The notes under the pieces were generated by a model. It ran no database searches. It saw only the letters and a program-made list of their open reading frames with translations, and was not told where the DNA came from. 64,000 bases of DNA, taken from NCBI RefSeq assembly GCF_004000785.1, contig NZ_BILX01000013.1:62001-126000 (forward strand), in the 5' to 3' direction. Origin of the DNA: Paenibacillus ehimensis NBRC 15659. GTDB taxonomy: Bacteria > Bacillota > Bacilli > Paenibacillales > NBRC-103111. Of this stretch, positions 1 to 7,737 are shown piece by piece. Position numbers and translations under genes: made by a program. How positions within the stretch are numbered: the stretch's first letter is position 1; each line of letters begins with the position of its first letter.

Positions 1-113
1 TTCCTCCCTCAGGCGGGATGAGGCGTCTTTGCTTTTTTGGAATTTGGACATGTTGCTGCTTGGATGATTTTTAGCCCTTTAGGTTAAATTATGTTTCGTG
101 ACTAAATCGAAAG

Positions 114-737
114 TTGGTGAATTTCATTACGATTTCATTCTCACCCCGGCTTTATCACTGGTTTGTCCGGCCGAAATGGTTTACCAAAAAATATATTCAC
201 GACCACGTGCAATCTCATTTTACGTTCGAAGGGCGATCCGTCCTGGATTTCGGCTCGGGTACCGGGGCCAATTGCTCCATGTTCCATCCGTTATATTACA
301 TCGGGATGGACCCGGATGCCGGGAGAATTCGTTACGCGCAGCAATTGTTTCCCCAGCACCGGTTCCAGGTACTGGAAAACAATACGATTCCGTTTCCGCA
401 GGAATCGGTCGATTACATTCTGATTATCGCCGTACTGCACCATATTTCTTCAGAGGAAATCTCCAGATACATGAAGGAATTTCAGCGTGTTCTTAAACCA
501 AACGGAACGATCATCGTGATGGAGCCTTGCTTGTGCAAGAATAAACCTCTATGCAACAGGTTTATGAAATGGTACGACAAAGGGGAATATATTCGTAACG
601 AAGTACAGTACCTGCAATTGTTTCAAGACCACGATTATGACTGTACGGTTCTCGAACGGTTCCGCAAATGCTTCTTATATCACGAGCTGTTTTTTTCGGC
701 CAAGCCCAGATTGCAAAACAAAACCTCGCCCGAATAG
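114..737 (+). CDS. Class I SAM-dependent methyltransferase
   Basis: This 207-residue protein has the Rossmann SAM-binding motif VLDFGSGTG near residues 43-51, an acidic strand-2 end (GMDPD) and the post-motif segment VDYILIIAVLHHI with a following YMKEFQRVLKPNG, which is typical of the Methyltransf_11 fold. The substrate cannot be told. The start is uncertain: TTG at 114 and GTG at 117 are the only candidates after an in-frame stop at 99, and neither has a strong ribosome site. The last codons run into a hairpin that also terminates the opposing small gene. No operon partner is visible inside the window. Confidence 0.8.
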   Translation: MVNFITISFSPRLYHWFVRPKWFTKKYIHDHVQSHFTFEGRSVLDFGSGTGANCSMFHPLYYIGMDPDAGRIRYAQQLFPQHRFQVLENNTIPFPQESVDYILIIAVLHHISSEEISRYMKEFQRVLKPNGTIIVMEPCLCKNKPLCNRFMKWYDKGEYIRNEVQYLQLFQDHDYDCTVLERFRKCFLYHELFFSAKPRLQNKTSPE

Positions 738-743
738 GCGAGG
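724..743. terminator. Shared hairpin terminator between convergent genes
   Basis: CCTCGCC at 724-730 pairs with GGCGAGG at 737-743 around a six-base loop. On the minus strand the hairpin is followed by a T-rich run, so it should terminate the small gene at 753-899. The stop codon of the methyltransferase lies in the loop, so one element serves both convergent genes. Confidence 0.7.
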
Positions 744-752
744 TCAGATCCA

Positions 753-899
753 TTATCGGAATAACCGGAAGCCCCGTGCGCCTTGCAATAAGTTTCTGCG
801 GCCGCCGTTGCGTCTTGCCACACCGTAGGCGACAGCTCCGCCTGCTGCCAGGGCCAGAAGCGACATCGTTGTCCATCTTCCAAACATTTTTCCATTCAT
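753..899 (-). CDS. 48-residue YrzQ/DUF3918-like small protein
   Basis: This short minus-strand frame encodes MNGKMFGRWTTMSLLALAAG, then GAVAYGVARRNGGRR and a basic tail ending GFRLFR. The hydrophobic Ser-Leu-Leu-Ala-Leu-Gly stretch followed by AYG and Arg residues resembles the DUF3918 (YrzQ) family of tiny Bacillus-group proteins, recalled from memory. A purine-rich AAGGGG lies about 13 nt upstream, slightly far, and the hairpin at 724-743 follows the stop, which supports a real transcription unit. Function is unknown; it probably sits in or at the membrane through one helix. Confidence 0.6.
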   Translation of the reverse strand: MNGKMFGRWTTMSLLALAAGGAVAYGVARRNGGRRNLLQGARGFRLFR

Positions 900-1030
900 A
901 AGGATATAATCGCCCCTTAAGATCGTGATTGGTTAATGCCCTTAACCATGAGTAGTTTACGAAGGATTCGACAAAATCATTCGAATCAATATTTGGGTTC
1001 GGGAAACGTATCGAAAGAAAGGGGACCGGC

Positions 1031-2632
1031 ATGAAAAGTAAACCTATCGTTTCCATTTTGCTGGCAGCAAGTTTAAGCCTGCCGATTACCGGTTGCAGCA
1101 AGGACCCCGGCCAACGAATAAATCAACAGAGCGTCAAGCCCTATTCGACGGCCAACCGGCATCCGAAACCGGTCCTGTTGATCGTTATCGATTCGCTCAT
1201 GGACAAGCCGCTGCGCGAAGCGATTCAAAACGGCCGCGCTCCTGCCATGCAGTTTCTGCTTGCTCGCGGGCAATTCTTCCCTCAGATGGTGAGCTCTTTT
1301 CCCACCATGTCCGTGACGATCGACAGCACCTTGCTGACCGGGACATATGCAGACCGGCATCGGGTGCCAGGACTCGTATGGTACAGCGATCGCGAGAAAA
1401 GGATGATTTACTACGGAAACGGCTTCAAAGAAGCGTTTAAGATCAACCAGCCGCAAGTGCTGGTAGATGCCGTGTATCAGCTAAATCAGGTTCAATTAAG
1501 CAAAGAAACGAAAACGATTCATGAAGAACTGGCCGACCAAGGAAAAGACTCCGCGTCCATCAACGCGATTGTGTTTAGAGGAAAAACGGAGCATACGTTA
1601 AAAATCCCCCGCTTGGCCGCCTACAGCAAGCATGTGCCGGAGCAAATGACAATCACGGGACCAAAATGGTTTTCGTATGCGGCTTTTGCCCAGCTGGACC
1701 CCGTGAACAACCGACGAAATGTGCGTTTATGGAAAAAATACGGGATGAACGACGCGTTATCCGGACAGGATGCCGCCTTTTTGATTCAACAGGACAAGCT
1801 TCCAAGCGTAACGATCGTCTACTTTCCGGAGAATGATAACACCGTTCATCGCAAGGGCACGGCATATTGGGGCGGCATTGAAAAAGCGGACAAAGCGCTT
1901 CAGTCGATGCTTAACGCCTACGGTTCATGGGAACGGGCCGTAAACGAAGCCGTATGGATCGTCATGGGGGATAGCGCGCAGAGCGCTGTTGCGAAGGATC
2001 GGCAGGCGGCCACGGTCGAATTAAAACCGCTGCTGAACCGTTACCGCATTGCGAAAATCAATCAGCCCGTCAGTGCCGACGATCAGCTTGTAATTGCCTC
2101 CAACGAGCGGATGGCCTATATCTATGCCCTCGATGCCGCTGTGCCGTTAACCGATCTCGCAAAGCTGCTGCAAAATGAGGATAAGCTCGACATCATCGCC
2201 ATGAAAGACGGCCAGCATGTCCGGGTAGCCTCGGGGAAAAGCGGGAAGCTGTTTTTTTATCGCCCCGGCGGCAAAGATACGGACGACTACGGGCAGTCGT
2301 GGACCCTGTCCGGCGAACCCGGACTCGTAGATCTGACGGCAGCGGGCAATCGGATCACCTATGGGAAATATCCTGACGTATTGGCAAGATTGTACGGGGC
2401 CGTACATTCTCATGAAGGCAGATACGTCGTCGTTACGGTGAAGCCCGGGTATGAGCTTGTCGGCGACAGCTCCCCGACCCATATCGGCGGCGGAGCTCAC
2501 GGTTCGCTTCATGAACAAGATTCACTTGTCCCCTTGATGATATCGGGAACGGGCACGCGGCCCAGAACATTGCGAATCGTAGATATCAAAGACTGGATCC
2601 TCCAACTAGCTAACGGAAACAGCAATCAATAG
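1031..2632 (+). CDS. Lipoprotein of the alkaline phosphatase / nucleotide pyrophosphatase superfamily
   Basis: The 533-residue product begins with a lipoprotein signal (lipobox LPITGC, Cys22), so it should be anchored outside the membrane. Metal-site segments of the type I phosphodiesterase/nucleotide pyrophosphatase fold are visible: VLLIVIDS with Asp54, the nucleophile region FPTMSVTID with Thr92, YFPENDNTVHRKG in mid-protein, VMGDSAQSA, and HIGGGAHGSLHEQDSLVP near the C terminus. It is therefore a secreted metal-dependent phosphohydrolase or phosphodiesterase of unknown substrate. AAAGAAAGGGG precedes the ATG. It appears monocistronic. Confidence 0.85.
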   Translation: MKSKPIVSILLAASLSLPITGCSKDPGQRINQQSVKPYSTANRHPKPVLLIVIDSLMDKPLREAIQNGRAPAMQFLLARGQFFPQMVSSFPTMSVTIDSTLLTGTYADRHRVPGLVWYSDREKRMIYYGNGFKEAFKINQPQVLVDAVYQLNQVQLSKETKTIHEELADQGKDSASINAIVFRGKTEHTLKIPRLAAYSKHVPEQMTITGPKWFSYAAFAQLDPVNNRRNVRLWKKYGMNDALSGQDAAFLIQQDKLPSVTIVYFPENDNTVHRKGTAYWGGIEKADKALQSMLNAYGSWERAVNEAVWIVMGDSAQSAVAKDRQAATVELKPLLNRYRIAKINQPVSADDQLVIASNERMAYIYALDAAVPLTDLAKLLQNEDKLDIIAMKDGQHVRVASGKSGKLFFYRPGGKDTDDYGQSWTLSGEPGLVDLTAAGNRITYGKYPDVLARLYGAVHSHEGRYVVVTVKPGYELVGDSSPTHIGGGAHGSLHEQDSLVPLMISGTGTRPRTLRIVDIKDWILQLANGNSNQ

Positions 2633-2741
2633 AGTCGATAAGAGTCTAGCGGAATTTAACTATATTCAGATAATTGCCATGTTCGAATCCTCTTAATAGA
2701 TCATAGAATAAATAGACCAACGCGAGAGAGGAGGAGAGCCA

Positions 2742-3035
2742 ATGAGTAGTGTGGAACAAACCGTCAGCCATAGCGGCAATTCGCATGTGACCGTTATCGT
2801 CGATACGACGCCTATCGCCTATGCCTTGATTCTCTGTTTTTATGGTTCCGGAAAACTAGGTCCGGCGGAAATAAACGCTTTTTTGGCTAAATTCACAAAC
2901 GCTCATAACCTGCAGCGCATCACCGAACCTGAACGGGCCGTGCGGACCTCCGCCAAAGGACAAATCGCCCGAATCCATAACAAGCCGATACGCTATGACT
3001 ATCAAATTTATCCTGTACACTCCAAAAAGCTATGA
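2742..3035 (+). CDS. 97-residue protein, divergent member of a local small-protein family
   Basis: No known family is recognised. The N-terminal part contains SHSGNSHVTVIVDTTPIAYA, which lines up with the core SGNSKVKVKVDTEAISKA of the short genes at 3108 and 3369. After that core it differs, with a hydrophobic patch (ALILCFYGSG) and a basic C-terminal half. A strong GAGGAGAG ribosome site precedes the ATG and a CATAnnnTA element (2702-2710) lies upstream. It looks like the oldest or most divergent copy of the family; the function is unknown. Confidence 0.6.
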   Translation: MSSVEQTVSHSGNSHVTVIVDTTPIAYALILCFYGSGKLGPAEINAFLAKFTNAHNLQRITEPERAVRTSAKGQIARIHNKPIRYDYQIYPVHSKKL

Positions 3036-3049
3036 AAATGAGCATCTAT

Positions 3050-3107
3050 CAGTCTCACAACGGTATGAAGCTTCATATAGTATTATTAAGAAAGGTGGTG
3101 ATTCTCA
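3050..3107 (+). promoter_or_regulatory. Conserved promoter/leader block upstream of the 3108 gene
   Basis: CAGTCTCACAA (3050-3060), CATATAGTA (3074-3082) and AAAGGTGGTGATTC before the ATG occur with exactly the same spacing as CAGTCTCGCAA, CATATACTA and AAAGGTGGTGATTC upstream of the gene at 5887. CATAnnnTA resembles the -10 element of the mother-cell sigma factors E and K, but no matching -35 element is clear, so the sigma assignment is open. Confidence 0.5.
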
Positions 3108-3287
3108 ATGACTTTCCAAAAAGAGCCTTTGAACACCCAAGAAAAAGGAAAAACCGTTAAAAACTTCATCAAAAACAGCGGCAACTCTAAAGTAAAAGTA
3201 AAAGTGGATACAGAAGCGATCTCCAAAGCCGTGGCAGAAGCCCTGCAAAAGCAGCAGCAGCAACAACGGCAAAATAACTGGTTCTGA
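3108..3287 (+). CDS. 59-residue small protein, NSxVKVKV family copy
   Basis: The product has a Lys-rich start, the core NFIKNSGNSKVKVKVDTEAI and SKAVAEALQK, then a run of glutamines and the end NNWF. The core predicts a short beta strand followed by an amphipathic helix ending in poly-Gln. It shares this layout with the genes at 3369 and 5887. The AAAGGTGG ribosome site with 8-nt spacing fixes the ATG, and a hairpin terminator follows directly. Homology to known proteins was not recognised. Strong translation and termination signals argue for a real, well-expressed gene. Confidence 0.75.
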   Translation: MTFQKEPLNTQEKGKTVKNFIKNSGNSKVKVKVDTEAISKAVAEALQKQQQQQRQNNWF

Positions 3288-3309
3288 TCGCAGCAATGGA
3301 CTAACGCTC

Positions 3310-3336
3310 AGGCCCCGATCATTCGGGGCTTCTTTT
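3310..3336 (+). terminator. Rho-independent terminator after the 3108 gene
   Basis: AGGCCCCG and CGGGGCTT form a GC-rich stem with a short loop followed by CTTTTCC. The same stem type (GGCCCC/GGGGCC) follows the other two short paralogues. Confidence 0.8.
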
Positions 3337-3368
3337 CCTATGAAAATATTAGAAAGGCGATGATTCTA

Positions 3369-3542
3369 ATGGCCAGCTCCAATCATTCTTTGGGCAGCGA
3401 CCAATCCGTCAAAAACTTTATTAAAAACAGCGGAAATTCTTTTGTAAAAGTAAAAGTGGAGACAGAAGCCATCTCCAAAGCCTTGGCAGAGGCTCTGCAA
3501 AAACAACGGCAGCAGCAACAGCAAAATAAATTTAATTGCTAG
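3369..3542 (+). CDS. 57-residue small protein, NSxVKVKV family copy
   Basis: The core NFIKNSGNSFVKVKVETEAI plus SKALAEALQKQ is almost identical to that of the gene 80 bp upstream, and a Gln-rich tail ends in KFNC. An ATG at 3360 is in frame, but the paralogue alignment and the GAAAGGCG ribosome site place the start at 3369 (MASSNHS). It lacks a clear promoter of its own and may depend on read-through from 3108 or on a weaker promoter. Function unknown. Confidence 0.75.
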   Translation: MASSNHSLGSDQSVKNFIKNSGNSFVKVKVETEAISKALAEALQKQRQQQQQNKFNC

Positions 3543-3565
3543 CGGAAGCAAACAAGTAAAGCTCA

Positions 3566-3585
3566 GGCCCCGGTCGCCCGGGGCC
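3566..3585 (+). terminator. GC-rich hairpin between the 3369 gene and arsC
   Basis: GGCCCCG pairs with CGGGGCC around a six-base loop. It has no T-run, so it is a weaker terminator than its relatives; it lies between convergent genes. Confidence 0.45.
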
Positions 3586-3606
3586 CATGTCATATGACGA
3601 GACGGA

Positions 3607-4032
3607 CTAAAATCCTTTTTGCACGAACTGTTCAATTCGATGCTTAATCGCATCGCGAACGTTACGGAACTGGGCCATCATTTCCTCTTCCGTACCGGGT
3701 GCTTTGGCCGGGTCATCAAAACCCCAGTGCCACTTGGTTACGTTCTTGCCCGAGATCACAGGGCAATGCTCATCCGCGTGCCCACATAGCGTAATCACGT
3801 AATCGGCCCGGTTTAATACTTCCGGATCAATGACATCCGATGTGTGTGTGTTAATATCCACACCGGCTTCCTTCATCACTTGAACCGCCCGGGGGTTTAA
3901 CCCATGCGCTTCAAGCCCTGCACTCTTCACTTCGTATCGATCTTGGCCTAAAGCTTTCAAAAAACCGTCTGCCATCTGGCTTCTGCAAGAATTTCCCGTA
4001 CATAAAAAGTAAACCAAAGGTTTTTTCTCCAT
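3607..4032 (-). CDS. arsC: Thioredoxin-coupled arsenate reductase
   Basis: The 141-residue protein reduces arsenate to arsenite in the cytoplasm. It belongs to the low-molecular-weight phosphatase-like ArsC family: the P-loop CTGNSCRS starts at Cys11, and the redox pair Cys83 and Cys90 lies in [10 protein letters not shown], the arrangement used for thioredoxin recycling. Length is normal for the Bacillus-type enzyme. It is the last gene of arsR-arsB-arsC, starting about 22 nt after arsB, so arsenite made here is exported by ArsB. Confidence 0.95.
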   Translation of the reverse strand: MEKKPLVYFLCTGNSCRSQMADGFLKALGQDRYEVKSAGLEAHGLNPRAVQVMKEAGVDINTHTSDVIDPEVLNRADYVITLCGHADEHCPVISGKNVTKWHWGFDDPAKAPGTEEEMMAQFRNVRDAIKHRIEQFVQKGF

Positions 4033-4054
4033 GTCGAATATCTCTCCTTTTTTA

Positions 4055-5359
4055 TTAGTACGTCAAGGCTTGGAGCACATAAAGCCATAAATAAAGGCTT
4101 GCGAGAGTAATAAACAAAGTAGGAACGGTTAAGATCATACCGATTTTAAAATAGTAGCCCCAACCGATCTTCACGTTTTTCGCGGACAGCACATGCAGCC
4201 AAAGAAGGGTCGCCAAGGAGCCGATCGGCGTAAGTTTGGGACCTAGATCCGAGCCGATAACATTGGCATAAATCAACGCCTCCCGAAGAAAGCCTTCGGT
4301 TTGCGTTCCTTGAATGGCCAACGCATCGATCATGACTGTCGGCATGTTATTCATAATCGAAGACAGGATGGCTGCGATAAAACCGGTACCCACGGTAGCC
4401 GCAAACAATCCGTTGTCCGAGACCGCTTGGATGATACGGCCCAACGCATCAGTCAGTCCGGCATTCTTCAAGCCATAAACAACCACATACATGCCAATCG
4501 AGAAAATGACAACCGGCCAGGGGGCCCCTTTCACGAGCTTCCACGCAGAAATGGCCGGACTTCTTCTCGCGGCCGCAAGAAACGCGATAGCGGCGGTCCC
4601 TGCAACCATCGATACGGGGATGGAGAAAAACTCGCTGACGAAATAAGCGATAAGCAGAGCGAACAGCATGACCCAGGATAATTTAAACAGCCTCCTATCC
4701 TGAACGGCGTCCATCGGCCTTTTCAGCTGCGCGACGGGATAGCTCTTCGGGATACGTTTACGAAAATACAAGTAGAGTACCAGAAGGCTTGCCATGATGG
4801 AAAAGAAATTCGGAACGATCATCCGGCTTGCGTATTCCGCAAAGCCGATATTGAAATAATCGGCAGATACAATATTGACCAAGTTGCTTATGACAAGCGG
4901 CAGCGAAGCCGTATCGGCAATGAAGCCGCTCGCCATAATAAACGGCAGAATCGTCTTCTCCTCAAACTTAAGCGCCCGAACCATGGCGAGCACAATCGGC
5001 GTGAGGATCAAGGCTGCGCCATCATTCGCGAACAGGGCGGAAACCGCCGATCCAAGCAAAATGATATATACAAACATGAGCATTCCGTTTCCGCGTGCGA
5101 GCCGCGCCATGTGCAGGGCCGCCCACTCAAAAAAGCCGATTTCATCGAGCACCAGCGAGATGAAAATAATCGCCACAAACGTCAAGGTTGCATTCCATAC
5201 AATACTGGTTACGGTACCGACATCCCCGAAGCTGACCACGCCGAAAATTAAAGCGAGGACGGCTCCGGCACTTGCCGACCAGCCGATATTTAATCCCTTG
5301 GGCTGCCAGATGACAAACGTCAGGGCGAGTAAAAATATAAGAAACGCAGGGATCACCAC
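4055..5359 (-). CDS. arsB: Arsenite efflux permease
   Basis: The 434-residue protein is very hydrophobic, with roughly ten to twelve predicted membrane segments and the ArsB/NhaD-superfamily features [18 protein letters not shown] and [15 protein letters not shown]. It exports arsenite or antimonite from the cytoplasm. The start is GTG at 5359 with GGAGG nine to ten nt upstream; no better ATG is in frame. It sits between arsR (18 nt upstream) and arsC in one operon. No arsA gene is present, so it would work as a secondary pump driven by the membrane potential. Confidence 0.93.
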   Translation of the reverse strand: MVIPAFLIFLLALTFVIWQPKGLNIGWSASAGAVLALIFGVVSFGDVGTVTSIVWNATLTFVAIIFISLVLDEIGFFEWAALHMARLARGNGMLMFVYIILLGSAVSALFANDGAALILTPIVLAMVRALKFEEKTILPFIMASGFIADTASLPLVISNLVNIVSADYFNIGFAEYASRMIVPNFFSIMASLLVLYLYFRKRIPKSYPVAQLKRPMDAVQDRRLFKLSWVMLFALLIAYFVSEFFSIPVSMVAGTAAIAFLAAARRSPAISAWKLVKGAPWPVVIFSIGMYVVVYGLKNAGLTDALGRIIQAVSDNGLFAATVGTGFIAAILSSIMNNMPTVMIDALAIQGTQTEGFLREALIYANVIGSDLGPKLTPIGSLATLLWLHVLSAKNVKIGWGYYFKIGMILTVPTLFITLASLYLWLYVLQALTY

Positions 5360-5377
5360 GCAAACCAGCCCTCCATA

Positions 5378-5689
5378 CTAGTCACAGTCATTTTTGAGCT
5401 GTGCGATTTTTTGTTTATACGATGGAATGTACCCCAAAACCGCTTGAACGTAGGGCTTGTCTTCAATCGTTAAGGAATAATAAATCCATTGCCCCTTGCG
5501 TGTTTCGTTCACAAGTCCGGCTGATTTCAATTTACGCAGATGCTGGCTTGCATTCGGCTGCGATATATCCAGCAGCTCCACAATATCGCAAACACATAGA
5601 GCACGCTCTTTCAATAAGGCAAGCATCGTTAGGCGCGTCTTGTCGCCGAGCAATTTTAAGTTGTCGGCAATTTCGTTGATTTGTTCCAT
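5378..5689 (-). CDS. arsR: ArsR-family arsenic-responsive repressor
   Basis: The 103-residue winged-helix protein carries ALCVCDIVELL with Cys32 and Cys34, the ELCVCDL-type metal site of ArsR, just before the recognition helix SQPNASQHLRKLKSAG. Arsenite binding should release it from the operator and derepress arsRBC. GGAGAGGG precedes the ATG. A 20-bp perfect palindrome at 5761-5780 lies in the promoter region. It is the first gene of the operon, giving autoregulation. Confidence 0.93.
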   Translation of the reverse strand: MEQINEIADNLKLLGDKTRLTMLALLKERALCVCDIVELLDISQPNASQHLRKLKSAGLVNETRKGQWIYYSLTIEDKPYVQAVLGYIPSYKQKIAQLKNDCD

Positions 5690-5760
5690 GTAACCCTCTC
5701 CCGTCAGACAATCTTGACTCTGTAACAGCTTTCTCTCGATAAATATATATCAATATGCTT

Positions 5761-5780
5761 ATATAATCAATTGATTATAT
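5761..5780 (-). promoter_or_regulatory. Putative ArsR operator (perfect palindrome)
   Basis: ATATAATCAATTGATTATAT is its own reverse complement. It overlaps a possible minus-strand -10 (TATAAT, 5774-5779) about 70 nt upstream of arsR, with a weak -35 candidate TTGCCG at 5798-5803. Its position and AT-rich dyad fit an ArsR/SmtB operator. Confidence 0.65.
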
Positions 5781-5828
5781 TATAAAGAAAATGTAAACGG
5801 CAATAATCCTTTCCTTTCATACGTTCGC

Positions 5829-5886
5829 CAGTCTCGCAATAAAAAGAAGATTCATATACTAGATAAGAGAAAGGTGGTGATTCGGA
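5829..5886 (+). promoter_or_regulatory. Conserved promoter/leader block upstream of the 5887 gene
   Basis: CAGTCTCGCAA (5829-5839), CATATACTA (5853-5861) and AAAGGTGGTGATTC match the block at 3050-3107 in order and in exact spacing, although the sequence between them differs. This suggests that the spaced boxes are under selection. Confidence 0.5.
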
Positions 5887-6051
5887 ATGACCGCTTCAAA
5901 CAACAAAAAAGCAACCAACTCCAGCAAAAATTTCATTAAAAACAATCGCAACTCTTACGTCAAAATCGATACAGAATTGATTTCCAAAGCCGTTGCGGAT
6001 GCACTCCAGAAGCAGCAGGAGCAGAAACAAGAAAAAGACAACGACGAATAA
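5887..6051 (+). CDS. 54-residue small protein, NSxVKI family copy
   Basis: The product reads MTASNNKKATNSSKNFIKNN, then RNSYVKIDTELISKAVADAL and a Gln/Glu/Lys-rich end. It is the third short copy of the family seen at 3108 and 3369, here with two residues lost in the strand (VKI in place of VKVKV) and an acidic end in place of a poly-Gln end. The promoter block, ribosome site and hairpin terminator match those of 3108. It lies between the ars operon and the DUF2935 gene with no evident link to either. Function unknown. Confidence 0.75.
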   Translation: MTASNNKKATNSSKNFIKNNRNSYVKIDTELISKAVADALQKQQEQKQEKDNDE

Positions 6052-6077
6052 TCATTTTCAGCAGCCAAGAAAGCTCG

Positions 6078-6109
6078 AGGCCCCGATTCCCACGGGGCCC
6101 CTTTTATTT
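6078..6109 (+). terminator. Rho-independent terminator after the 5887 gene
   Basis: AGGCCCCG pairs with CGGGGCC, followed by CCTTTTATTT. Confidence 0.8.
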
Positions 6110-6138
6110 GCGCCGTACTTGTTCTCAATGTTCAAAAC

Positions 6139-6942
6139 TCATCTTTGTACATCCTGGCCTCTCAAAAACTGTTCAAACATCTCCAGAATGACAAGAAAAT
6201 GCTCGGCTTCCCTAAATACATGATCAGCCAATAACGGATGGATAATGCTTTTTATACGACAGTCGTTTATTAAATCGCGCGCTGTTTTCTTAAAGTCACG
6301 CAAAGACTTGACGGATACTTGATTCTGATCGACAAATTGGCTCAGCAGAGGAACCGTCTGGGATCGGGGGCGCATGGAGCTTAAATCTATGGCTTGAAAG
6401 ACAAGCTGGTCAAAATCATGGCTAAATTCTCGTGCTTGTTCTACCAGCTTTCGTTCTGACGGATCAAGTAAATGACCGATAAATTTGGCATGGTCGGCCA
6501 TTATTTTTAAGAAAAATACATTTTCGTCGATAATTGCATCGGGCAGCGGTTCCAGCCTTCCGGCATTCAGCTCAGCCAATCGATTTCTAAAATAGTTTGC
6601 TTCGCGGCTTACATGATCGACTAATAGCGGGAAGTTATTTGCCCCGGGTAATTGGCAGCTCAGGATTAACCCCAAAACTTTTCTTTTAAAAGCCCAAATA
6701 TAGCTAGCTGCCGTGTAAACTTCCTCATTAAACTGGCTAATCGTCTGCGGGTCTGTATTCGCTTCATAAGCGTGCGATTTTAGTTCAATTTGTTCAAATA
6801 CCGCATAAAATTGATTGGCTTCATGAATCAACTGAGTATCTTCACATCTGAACCCTAGCCTAAGAAAGAAGGAATGTTCCTTCATAATACGGGACCAAAA
6901 CCTTATTTCTTCTAACGAACGAACAACGAACATATCCGACAT
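6139..6942 (-). CDS. DUF2935 family protein (two four-helix metal-binding repeats)
   Basis: The 267-residue protein is a tandem duplication. Each half has a helix with E-x-x-F-x-x-x-I-M-x-x-H (EEIRFWSRIMKEH; ENVFFLKIMADH) and a later DHVxREAxxF (DHVSREANYF; DHVFREAEHF). The repeated Glu and His residues suggest a bound metal, as proposed for DUF2935. Function is unknown. The start is placed at 6942 because GGGAGG lies seven nt upstream; the longer in-frame ATG at 6960 overlaps that ribosome site. It is convergent with the small gene at 5887. Confidence 0.8.
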   Translation of the reverse strand: MSDMFVVRSLEEIRFWSRIMKEHSFFLRLGFRCEDTQLIHEANQFYAVFEQIELKSHAYEANTDPQTISQFNEEVYTAASYIWAFKRKVLGLILSCQLPGANNFPLLVDHVSREANYFRNRLAELNAGRLEPLPDAIIDENVFFLKIMADHAKFIGHLLDPSERKLVEQAREFSHDFDQLVFQAIDLSSMRPRSQTVPLLSQFVDQNQVSVKSLRDFKKTARDLINDCRIKSIIHPLLADHVFREAEHFLVILEMFEQFLRGQDVQR

Positions 6943-6979
6943 CGGCATTCCTCCCGGCATTTAGTTTGCTTTATAATGC

Positions 6980-7510
6980 CTATGCCATCAACTCGTTTTC
7001 AAGATCAGAAATTTGATTCAATGCAGCCGGTCGTAAACCTTTTGAATGCCCTGCCTGTTTAATTTCGACCTTCCGGAAATATCATCAGCTCCGGGCGATC
7101 CTTATTTGGCGAAATATAGTCGTCCGCGCCCCGCTCGCTTCCCTTCAAGCCTACCGTCAAAAAGACGCTATGGGTGGCGTTAAAAACATAATAGTGGATC
7201 AAATGAACTCCCGCTTTCCCCTAATGGCTTCTCGAGAAGCCCGGTGTAATACCTGTTGTGCAAAGCGTGGACTCCCCCGTAATAAGACTGGTAGATGAAT
7301 ACGCCTCCCGGTTTTAAGCTTCTCCCAGCTAAAACGTCGTGCGTCTGCTCAACCTGCACCGCAAATCGAGAGGCATCGCCATTGTAATAGGTCAGCTTCC
7401 GCGACTGGCGTCCGCAGCATATTGTGCTCCGAAGTGGCGGATACTTTATGCTCCCAGCCGGGCAGCTCGCCCTTCTTCAAACGCTGCCCGGCGTTTGGAA
7501 CAAGTTGAAT
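6980..7510 (-). pseudogene. Degenerate protein-coding remnant with several frameshifts
   Basis: Coding-like minus-strand segments occur in successive frames. They include QRLKKGELPGWEHKVSATSE, then LTYYNGDASRFAVQVEQTHD continuing to VFIYQSYYGGVHALHNRYYT, then VHLIHYYVFNATHSVFLTVG to RPELMIFPEGR, and last VEIKQAGHSKGLRPAALNQI to ENELMA with a stop at 6980. Each is broken by a frame change, so at least three indels are needed to read one protein of about 170 residues. I do not recognise the family. The upstream border merges with the terminator at 7513-7558. Confidence 0.5.
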
Positions 7511-7512
7511 TG

Positions 7513-7558
7513 AAAAATCGCCCCCCTTGGCCAAGATGGCAAGTAGAGGGCGATTTTT
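7513..7558 (-). terminator. Terminator of the receptor-peptide operon
   Basis: AAAAATCGCCC at 7513-7523 pairs with GGGCGATTTTT at 7548-7558. On the minus strand it follows the peptide gene at 7612-7737 and ends in a T-run; it is symmetric enough to work both ways. Confidence 0.7.
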
Positions 7559-7611
7559 TAGTAGGTATACTTAAGAACTAAAAAGACACTTTTCCAACGT
7601 TTGTTTTAAGA

Positions 7612-7737
7612 TTAACCGCCTGTTCCGTTATGAACATAGGTAGATAGCAGATCAGGCTCCTGCTGTTGCTGCGCTATACCAGACACACCACTAACTAAAA
7701 ACAACCCCAAAACCAAGGACAGCCAAACCTTTTTCAT
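7612..7737 (-). CDS. Secreted pro-peptide, probable Phr/Alo-type pheromone precursor
   Basis: The 41-residue product has a short basic start (MKK), a hydrophobic export signal VWLSLVLGLFLVSGVSG, a Gln-rich spacer and the end STYVHNGTGG. Its ATG overlaps the receptor stop codon (ATGA) and GGAGGGAG lies just upstream, so translation is coupled to the receptor, as in rap-phr and aloR-alo cassettes. By family logic the C-terminal five to eight residues would be trimmed outside the cell and re-imported to bind the receptor. From memory, the Paenibacillus Alo peptide SHGRGG also ends in G-x-G-G, which supports the call. Confidence 0.7.
   Translation of the reverse strand: MKKVWLSLVLGLFLVSGVSGIAQQQQEPDLLSTYVHNGTGG

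Noticed and set aside
562-1101. 179-codon minus-strand frame across the methyltransferase end and lipoprotein start
   Set aside because: It overlaps two better supported genes, has no ribosome site and no recognisable domain; only the separate 48-codon frame at 753-899 looks real.
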